Positions 55,538 to 64,000 of a stretch of DNA of 64,000 nt are shown here, one piece after another (positions within the stretch are counted from its first letter, which is position 1; every line of letters begins with the position of its first letter). Location of the stretch: positions 436,501 through 500,500 of the forward strand of contig JALGPY010000014.1 of the NCBI GenBank assembly GCA_023055425.1, given 5' to 3'. The translations under genes were made by a program, and so were the position numbers. Source of the DNA: Linanthus parryae. Its lineage: Eukaryota; Streptophyta; Magnoliopsida; Ericales; Polemoniaceae. The notes below the pieces were generated by a model, which searched no databases, was not told where the DNA came from, and worked only from the letters and a program-made list of their open reading frames with translations.

Positions 55538-57336
55538 GGGTAAAAGACATTTTCCACCCTTCAATTATGGAGAAAAGACATTTTGTCCCCTGATTTATGG
55601 AAAAAGACATTTTGCACCCTTGTCAGAGTTAAAAACTAACACCACACTAACGGATGGACGAAAAGACATAATTACCCTCTAGATTTAAGAAAATTACACC
55701 ACTATAAAGTCATTTTTTCTCCTTCTCTCATTCCTAACCCTAGCTCCCAAAATATCCCTCTTCTCTCTCTCTTCTCTTCTCTTCTCTTCACTTCTCTTTC
55801 TCTCCCTACACCACCAGTCGGCACCACCACAAAATTCCCATCTGGAATCACGGATTGCCTCTAGTCAAGGATCTGAGGGATGTCTTGGCTCCGTCGAGGA
55901 TGTCGGCGATTGGAGGTCTGATATGGGTGTTGATCGCCGAAGGTACCTCCGTTTGTCCAACGCCGAAGGTCTGATCTGGGTACCTCCGTTTGTCCATCGC
56001 CGAAGGTCTGATCTAGGTGTTGCTGCAAGAGCTTTTGAAGTTCAACGAGGGACAGAAATATTGAGGATCTGCAAGGGCAGGAGAAGAAGAAGAAGATTGA
56101 AAGAGAGATGGAGAGAGTGAAGGAGATTGCCAGAGAGATTGGGATACCCCGAGCTACTCATCAACTCTGATTTGTGTTTCGAGTGAGATTCACATCAGCC
56201 TTCTTCATCTCCCTCCTCCCTCTCCACATCAGCCTTCTTCATCACCCCCTCTCTCACCTCTGATCTACCCAAATTCAAACCAGATGGTCACGAACAGAGA
56301 GAGATTGAGGGGCTCCTGTGTTGCTACAGACGCTGCTACGGTCTGGGCAGCTTCGAACGGCGCAGGAGAACGACCGGCAAATTGGGTCGCCGATGAGCAC
56401 CCAGATCTTCCTTCCACCAAGTGGGTTTGTTCAATTTGCTGTTGATTCAACCCAACACACCCAGATGGGTTTGTTTAGTTTGACTTGGAGAATAACCCAT
56501 TTCAATTTTTGAGATACCCCGGGCCACTGTTCATCCTTTTGCGATTGCTCGCCATCACCGAAGAAGGACATGCTACAGGAGGAAGCTGCGACAACAGAAT
56601 TACAGAAATGGGTCTCAATTGGTACAAATTCCTCTCTTGAAATTGGCACAAGTTCAAGAGAATTGGTACAAGTTCCTCCTTGAGATGATCAGAAGCTTTT
56701 CAAGAAGGGTTCAAAGCCCTAAAAGTGACTTCGCATAAATTGCACCTGAGCTTCACGACTTTGGGGAGGTTGGTTCGACCGCCTGGTTCTCCTCTTCTTC
56801 TTATTACTCTTCCAGATTGGTGGTGGCTATTTTTAATTGTTTCAGTTACATTTGCTGGCGAAGATTTAGGTTGAAGGTTTGGATGAAGGGGGTTGATGGC
56901 AGTGTGTTTGTTGAATTGCATGTAGACTTAATTAGTTTGGATTGATTGCCCAAAACTGTAAATATTCATGCTAGTTTTGTTCTTGATTTTTCAACTGGAT
57001 TTTCATGGGAAGTAATTCAAGTGGGTTTGTTAATATGGGTTTACATATAGCCTGTTGTTGTTTGGTGGTGGTGGTGATGATTTGGTGGTAGTGGAGGTGG
57101 TGGTGCTCAAGAACATGATAATTCAATAATAAAAAAGGGTGTTATTTGTCCACAATTTGTAAGGGTAAAATGGTCACAAAATGTCAGTTTGTACCCCTCC
57201 ACTAACGGATTGTAACAGAAGGGTGGTATGTGTCCACCTTGCGTCCGTTAACAAGGGTGCAAAATGTCTTTTTCCATAAATCAGGGGGCAAAATGTCTTT
57301 TATCCATAATTGGAGGGTGGAAAATGTCTTTTACCC
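55538..57336. mobile_element. Mutator-like element C, 1799 bp
   Basis: The inverted ends GGGTAAAAGACATTTTCC are flanked by an exact 9-bp duplication, ATGTTAATA (55529-55537 and 57337-57345). The left arm has an inward TATAAAG (about 55703) 165 bp from the tip and a CT-rich leader. The right arm carries the inverted CTGTTACAATCCGTTAG block. The terminal sequence is a diverged subfamily of elements A and B (GACATTTTGC blocks replace GACAAAAACC). The interior contains a tandemly repeated ~60-bp GGTACCTCCGTTTGTCCA stretch (about 55940-56015) and no transposase or recognised gene. Confidence 0.9.
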
Positions 57337-57419
57337 ATGTTAATATTGCTACATCCACATGCCGCGTTTTGTTTTGCTACATGTTTTCCGATGTCCGGTT
57401 GCTTTATCCTTTTTTTTCT

Positions 57420-57520
57420 GTGTCTAGTTTAACTAGTGCTGTCAGGACTCGAATCTCTAACTTATGTTGAAACCCACAACACTCTATTATCGAGTTACCA
57501 CCACCCGTTCCTCTTTACGC
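57420..57520 (-). repeat. SINE-like tRNA-derived unit (minus)
   Basis: On the minus strand, GGTGGTAACTCGATAATAG resembles an A box and TTAGAGATTCGAGTCCTG a good B box. An A-rich end follows (T run at about 57410-57418 on plus). The 57346-57982 interval holds no gene otherwise. Confidence 0.5.
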
Positions 57521-57982
57521 TGAAGAAAATGTTTGATTTTAGGGTATAAACCATCCCTCACGTGTCCCCCATTACTTGCACTCTCTCAAAGATCTTATGA
57601 TTTTGGTCATTGATCCATTATACTAGCAACTTTGGAAGTATGATGTTTTACTCTAAATAGAAAAATTATCATAATTTAAATATTCGAGTAATCCAGTAGA
57701 TGAGGATACTCAACCATATGGAAAACCTCAAGATGTATCTTAACAAATCCTCCTCCATTCACATGGGAAATCTAGTTTAGGTAAGGGTTTGGTGAAGGCA
57801 TCGATCCCCATTAGAAATACATGATGATCTATAACAACCTTATGCACGGCACCTACATGAAGGCATCCATCCAACTCGAATACTACTCTTTTTTAGTAAA
57901 ACTAAAAACCCATTCGGATCCCTCAATTGTTGCCACCTCTAAAGCCCTATTATAACACAAGACTCTACACCACCGACTGGGT

Positions 57983-60900
57983 TTATTGCCGGTAGTACAT
58001 AGGAGGAGGAGGCTGAGTTGTAGCAATTCCTGAGTACCCGCCGTCGTAAATCGCCTGGCTAACTCCGGCAGCGGCACCCATTCTGTGAGCCTGTGGGTGC
58101 ATCAGTTGTCGACCAAAGGCCACAGGGTTTGCGGTTGAGAAAGCCGGTATGTGGGCAGCAGCAGCCGTTGGTGCAAGAGGACTAGAGCTAGTCCCTGGTG
58201 GAGTAGGTTTGCTGCCCCATGAGCACTGCATACATGACATTCTTCAATTTCATGCCTTGGTTCAGATTAACATGCTCTTTGGTTGACCAAACGAAATAAT
58301 ACAGGGTAATTCTTTTATGATAATCTTAAGTGTTTCAATCAATAGCAGATCAACGGAAAGATTCTATAGTAGGCTACTTGTTAACAATTAGACATAAACT
58401 ACGAAATTTGATATAAAAGATGCTTAAAAATTCTCATGCGTGTCACACCTGTATAGTTTAAACGGAAGAAATAAACAAGTATTACTCATCCTTTGACTTG
58501 ATGCAAATTAGAAGTAAGAAGAGGTTACCTTCATTGGTTTGCCAAAGAGGATTCGAGCATTTCCCATCTGAATAGCCTGACCAGCTTCAGCATGAGTGTT
58601 GTATGTTATGAAACCAAAACCCTTATCTCGTTGTACACGGACATATTCAATGACACCAGCACCAAGAGCATGGAAATGCCTATGTAAATCTGCTGAGGTA
58701 ACCTATACACATGGTTTGTCAGAAATCCATGCTTAACTTAGGAACACAAATCAAATGAGTATGATACTAGTTAAATTGACACATTCAACAGTTAAACTGC
58801 TGCAAGAGTGTAAGAAATTTCAGATATTTCGGGGCTAACATTACTTGGTGCGAGCACATAAAGACAAGCTGTTAACGGCAGTGTCCAGGTGGATGGGTTA
58901 CTCTACAGTACAAAGTACACCTACCTTGTTCCATCAATCATAAGGATTAGTAGAACAAGTTCATGTGTCCATGTGTATGATTCATTAAAGACCAAACTGC
59001 CTTGTGAATAATGTGTTGGGCATTGTTTTTATTGAATGTTTTCTCGTGGAAAATGTTCTAAATCTAATTGAAGTAACACGTTATATAATCAAGACTCAAC
59101 GTGCTCCACATGGTCTTCCTTTTTTTCCCCTACAGCACCGTGCTTGATGAAAGCCATCTAAATCAAAAGCTATTTCTACAAATAACCAACTCGTGCAAGT
59201 TCAGATTTCCTGTGCAGAAAATTCTCACCTCTGGAGCAAGATTCCCAACGTAAACGGTCGTATACTGAGGATTATTCTCTGGAGCATCCTCATTGCTATT
59301 CTGTTGACCATCTTCTGCACAAGGATGTTACTCGAATGAGTTTAATATCAAGGTACTTGAAATTGAAACAGAAAGAATCGTTGAAGGAGCAGGGTGTAAT
59401 AAACAATGAATTCTTAGCTTGGGTTTTGGTATACGTGTGCACAAGGAATAATATCACTTCACTAAAAGCATCCAGATTTAGAAGCCATGATAGTGATCAA
59501 TACATGTTCAACATCTACAGCGTGCATTCCAAAGTCAAAACTATAAACCATGGTTATAATTAGTGACTGTATATTGTTAATTCGAAATCTGCTCAGTTCG
59601 TATTCAGTGTGCTGACAGCAAGCACAAGTATTTGCATTTCACCAATCAAATCTTGAAAACGAGTTTCTATGGCTCTACTCTCTATGCCTTATTTTTTATA
59701 GAATATTTGAGCATTTCTAAAGTCCCAACTTCTCAAGTATAAACTAAACTGGTGCATTCAAACTCAAAGTGAGGCCAGAAAACCCATGGTGCTTGTCCTG
59801 AGAGGACCTATTTGATAGCCAATTTCAGAGGATAGTTTATCTAGTGTAATACGTAGTGGGCATGTCGTTTTGTGTAAAGGCAGTTTACTAAACATGTATG
59901 GTAAAAGCAAAACGGTCTGTAGCAATAGGATAGTTAGAATATGCTACTGGAATATAAGAGCTATTTACTTAGCATAACTATGAAATCTTAATTAAAGGAG
60001 TAATCAACCTGATGTTCCATTTGTCAATTCCACGACATTTTTGGCATCTGAACTCTGCTTGTCATCATTGGCAGTGGCGCCTTTGGCAGCCCAGTTGCAA
60101 CGGATTTGTCTACTCCCAAGCCACTTTCCTGCAATTTATTATCAGAAGGTGTCATTTCATATCAATACTAAGATCCATGGTAAACCACGCATTACATAAC
60201 AAAAGAAGAAAAAGAATGATGAATACAACTTGCTTCATCATAAATAACTAAATCACTATTGTTCCTCAATTCCATGTTCAAACACAGTGCAAAGTATCAT
60301 GTTGCTTCCATGTTCAAACACAGTGCAACTTGGAACTTAAAAATCATTTGGAACCATAAACTACAGCATCAATTACTGACATCAATATGTGTGTACCTGC
60401 AATGGAGCATCAACCATATATCATTTAAATGGATTCTGAGACTAGTAAGTTCCAAAGAAAGGATACTTAAGAGGTATAAAGCACTTTGGGAAGCATATTG
60501 CCAAGACGCACTTAAGCAAAGATATAACAAGCAACTTCTTAAGATGTTCCCAGGGAAATTTCGAGGGACCAGCGATATTTCTGTTAGAGATGGAGGAAAG
60601 ACCATTGGGTAACCAAAATGGAAGGTACAAGTTACGAAAGTTTCCCTTAATTATACTTTTGTTAAGGGAGCGGCATAAGGTATGGTAGTAAGAGCAACTC
60701 CATTTGACATAGAGAGGACAATCAACATAAACAAGCAATTTCCAGAGAGCTAGATGCGTCAATAAAGCATAGAAAATAAGATCATACATGGCTTATAAAA
60801 CAAATAAATTTCAGGATAGAGAGAACAGGTAAGACAAGAGGAAACAACCAATTGACTTGAACTTAAATACCTGTGGAATCGAGAGCTTTCACAACAAGCT

Positions 60901-63551
60901 CCCTAAGAAATGGATATCTAAGGATTCTATATACCCATGGGGGCAAGATCATATTTTCGCATACATCCAGTAGGTACTAAAAGACTAAAGGTTGTGAGTG
61001 ACTCATAATATAGAATACACAAAACTAGACAACACAAAAAAGCTATCCTCACCATTCAAATCATTTATTGCACCTTGAGCTTCCTGGACAAGAGAGAATT
61101 GAAAGACAAAATCTCGTGAGACAAAAGAACAGGAAAGTGGAATGACTAAAGATACTACTGTGTATCAACCTATCAATTAACCTAGCATACCTGCTGATTG
61201 CGGAAAGAAACAAACCCGAAGCCCCTTGAACGCCCAGTCTTCTGGTCCCACATAACCCGTGCGTCTCTGTAAATGCGGGTGCATGTAGCATATCAGTTAC
61301 CAGATACCAGAGTGAATGTGTAGTTGTGTCTTGGTTAAAAAAGATAAACAGTGAGCAAAAAATATGAGCTTACGAGCAAGTAGGATAAACAGAAAAGCAC
61401 GCAAAAAGTGTAGCATCTGTAACTTCAGGACTGAGATCACCCACAAAAATGTTGAAGTGACCTGTATGCAATGTGAAAACAGCATTCGTTACTATATAAT
61501 ATGAACAAACTGAGACCAAGCAACAACAGCTAAGTATTAAAACTACAACGATAAGAAGTTCACACATATAGACCTGACGTGTCTTTGAGTACTGGCATAT
61601 GCCCAGTTGACTTTTATTGCCTGCCCAAAACTGAAAACAATACTTCAGTATATAGGAAAAGAGAAAAAATAAACAAACTGCAGGCATTGACACATCTTTT
61701 ACTCACAGATGCCTCCCATTAAGAGACACGATAGATAGAGCAGCTGATCTGCGATCAAAGTAGTCTACGAAACCATAAGATGACTGCAAAATTGGAGAAA
61801 CAATGCGTTATTCAGTTATTTGACAGGAGAAACATTATCAAGAAGCTGAAGATCTTATAAGCGTAACAAGACTCACAAAATGGCCAAAAGAACCAACCTT
61901 ATCCTTCCGAATGAGCTTGCAAGCTTCAATAGGACCAGTACTTGCGAATACTTCCTGAAGAAGGGATTCTGTAACCTGTGGGTGGATGTTGCCTACATAC
62001 CTGCATCAATTCATAGATAAGAAATATCAACATAACAATCATCTATAAGCGTTTGCTATTAAAAATGAATAAAAGAGCGCATAGCATGCATAAAACTCTG
62101 AAAAATTACGTTTACTACGATGGGAGATGACAATCAATACACGACATTATGTATAAAAAATAAGTTGCTACTGACAAAAACTACATCTTCCTTAACATGA
62201 GACCACTTGTACTGATTCGGAAGAATAACAAATAAGCGAAAGAAGAAAGCAAGAAATGAAGAAGGAAAAGGAATGACTATATGACACTCACACACTGCGG
62301 CAAGTACTTGAATCAAACCCAGGAGGAAGATTTCCACTCAAGATAGGCTCAATCTGCAAAACGAAGATGTAAATATACGAGAAACGAAAAAAAAAAAAGT
62401 CTCAAATAAATTCTAGCCACTCCCCCTTCTCAGTAGTTGACCAAGACCAATGCCGATTGTAATTTTGGTCAACCAAAACCAACCATAAGCATGGATGATT
62501 AAATAAATCACCTTGCAGATTGTTAATAAAACAATATTGACTTTCCTTCCACCTGAATTTTGGGATACGGTTAAACATTCATACTTCACAGAAAGCGAAT
62601 GGCGAAATTTTGGAGTTTCCCAACAACAACTTGTTATCATTTAGTATTGCTTGAACATGAATTTGAAGAAGTGCATTCCAGAAGATGGACCAGTCAGTAT
62701 ATAGTACACAATCCTAGAAGGAGATAGATTTCTTTTGGATCAAATTTGAATTTTAGATGTAATGTATCCATGGACTCATTTATTTTCCCTGCCAAAAGAC
62801 TGTATGTAGTGGCTGGCTGAATACGAATAACTTTTGGCAATTCTTTCATCTTTTCACAAAATAGAGATCTCACTGTGAAATCACAGTAAGAAATATATAG
62901 CGAATTCGGCACAATGATACAAAACAGGTTCTTCAGGAAATCAGTGGAGTAAGGGAGGCACTACTCTGAATAAAAGAGTTATTAACAGCATATGAAGACA
63001 AGCAGGCAGCACCCAACATGAAAGATACTGAAAGAAACAACACGCATGATTAACAACAAAACAACACACATTAATCTTGACCACAGGCCTAGTGTAAGTG
63101 TGGAGTTGGAGACACTGGGCGACTAGTACTACTACTACTAGTACTAGTATCAAAAGAAGGAAAATAGGTTAAAGTGAGAGCAAGCATGAGTGGAAGGCAT
63201 TAGTGAGTTGGGAAATTCTCCATTATATATACTGTGATTGCTAAGGCACAGTAGTCATGGAGAAGCTAAGAGAAACCCCAAAATTGGAGGCTGGTGACAA
63301 AGCCAACAACAAAGGTAGAACCTCTCATTCCCATTCCCCCCCCCCCCCCCCCAAAAAAAAAAAAAAAAAGCAGGCAAAATTTGATGAACAAAGCAATGAA
63401 GCACCAAACAGACATGATAAACAGAAACATGAAATGATGTTAAGAAGCGTAATCACGAAATGCAAAAGGAAGAGGAAGAGACCTGGGGAGGAGGAGGAGC
63501 CAACAGGCCAGGGTGACAGAGCGATTGTTGCTGCTTCATCATCCTCTCCAT
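57983..63551 (-). CDS. UBP1: Oligouridylate-binding (UBP1/TIA-1-like) protein, three RRMs, about 395 aa
   Basis: A nuclear and stress-granule RNA-binding protein that binds U-rich introns and 3' UTRs. Exons in gene order are 63551-63483, 62353-62292, 62000-61898, 61783-61707, 61630-61574, 61461-61374, 61266-61191, 61083-61053, 60128-60009, 59314-59229, 58702-58529 and 58225-57983. Exon 1 reads [20 protein letters not shown], shorter than the Gln-rich start usual in this family. RRM1 has VYVGNI and [11 protein letters not shown]2 has [10 protein letters not shown] and [11 protein letters not shown]3 has [10 protein letters not shown] and KGFGFITY. A Pro/Ala tail ends PPPPMYYRQ. These exons total 1186 nt, one over a multiple of three, and the phases fail only between exons 5 and 6. 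Either two bases are missing near 61585, or a donor 8 bases further (exon 5 down to 61566) is used, giving 397 aa. Confidence 0.9.
63336..63369 (+). repeat. C17-A17 double homopolymer in UBP1 intron 1
   Basis: Seventeen C followed directly by seventeen A. On the coding strand this is T17 then G17 inside the first intron. Confidence 0.85.
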
Positions 63552-63791
63552 CGATATTATTTTAATAGATGGAGAGGATGATGATAATATGGGTTTAGGG
63601 AATTAGGGCTAAAGATTGAGAAGCGGGAAAAAGAGTAGAAACTCAAAGAACATACAGAGATAACAACAACACACCGAAAACTAGAAATGGTGTTTTAAAA
63701 TAAAAAAGAGAAAAAGAGAGGGCACACAGCAGCAGTGACCGAGTCGGGGTCGATAGACAGACAGAGACAGAAGCTCAATAATATATTATGG
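63552..63791 (-). promoter_or_regulatory. Upstream flank of UBP1
   Basis: This stretch should hold the 5' leader and core promoter of the minus-strand gene. It contains an AGAGACAGA-rich block near 63745-63770 and AATATATTATGG near 63780. No box is assigned with confidence. Confidence 0.35.
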
Positions 63792-64000
63792 CAAAATTGC
63801 ACCAGTGGTACCCAAACTTTGGACAAACCATGGATTTAGTACCCGTTTTTTAAAACCGTGCATCACTAGAATTCATACTTTCAGTTTGTTGCAATCAAGT
63901 ACCCATCATTTGTGAACGGAATATTTTTAGGGGGGGGGGGGGGGGGGGGGGTTCATTTGCATATTCTAATAGTTTAAAAACTTTGAAAAATAACATCCAA
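63792..64000 (+). repeat. End of a further repeat element with a 22-G run, runs off the window
   Basis: GCACCAGTGGTACCCAAACT, GTACCCGTTTTT and CAAGTACCCATCA have the same phrase structure as the MULE ends in this window (short repeated phrases separated by about 20-40 bases), but with different words. A run of 22 G lies at 63930-63951. The other end would be outside. Confidence 0.4.

Overview
This window is nuclear DNA of a flowering plant, almost certainly a eudicot. It has intron-rich genes with GT..AG junctions, AT-rich spacers, plant-specific families (auxin response factor, AP2/ERF, FLZ zinc finger, plant GH35 beta-galactosidase with a lectin tail, UBP1-type RNA-binding protein) and dense plant transposon families. 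I cannot name the species. Many long G or C runs and several one- or two-base frameshifts mean that some indels may be assembly errors.

Layout. 1-2.84 kb: decayed Ty3/gypsy element (minus) with an internal identical tandem duplication. 2.9-17.5 kb: gene-free and repeat-filled, with SINE-like units, a PIF/Harbinger-type MITE, a truncated Mutator-like (MULE) end, LINE relics, a Helitron with exon-like pieces, a foldback MITE and a hAT-type element with perfect 8-bp target duplications. 17.6-25.3 kb: an ARF7/ARF19-class auxin response factor in 13 coding exons, 1086 aa, with short upstream ORFs. 26.25-31.4 kb: a complete but defective Ty1/copia element (5-bp target duplication, RNase H domain missing). 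34.6 and 40.6 kb: two single-exon DREB-type AP2/ERF genes in the same orientation, separated by a nested stack (copia RT relic, MULE inserted into it, solo LTR inserted into the MULE). 41.6-43.4 kb: a hAT element inside an AACCGG-rich repeat. 43.9-48.05 kb: beta-galactosidase in 14 exons (minus), 834 aa. 48.9-49.3 kb: a 5'-truncated LINE with an 18-bp target duplication. 51.0-52.6 kb: a second intact MULE. 54.4-55.3 kb: a two-exon FLZ protein gene. 55.5-57.3 kb: a third intact MULE. 58.0-63.55 kb: a three-RRM UBP1/TIA-1-like gene in 12 exons (minus) with a probable reading-frame break at the exon 5/6 junction.

The most unusual content is the MULE family. Three intact copies have exact 9-bp target duplications, and one truncated older relative remains. 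All share GGGTAAAAGACA-type ends and two different sub-terminal arms. One arm of every copy has a TATA box pointing inward 154-165 bp from the tip. One copy carries a fragment resembling the first exon of a plastid-targeted acidic protein, in antisense to that TATA arm. This suggests a compact gene-capturing family that supplies its own promoter.

The host genes do not form a pathway. ARF and the two ERFs are nuclear transcription factors, FLZ proteins are adaptors of SnRK1 signalling, UBP1 acts on mRNA, and the beta-galactosidase acts in the cell wall.
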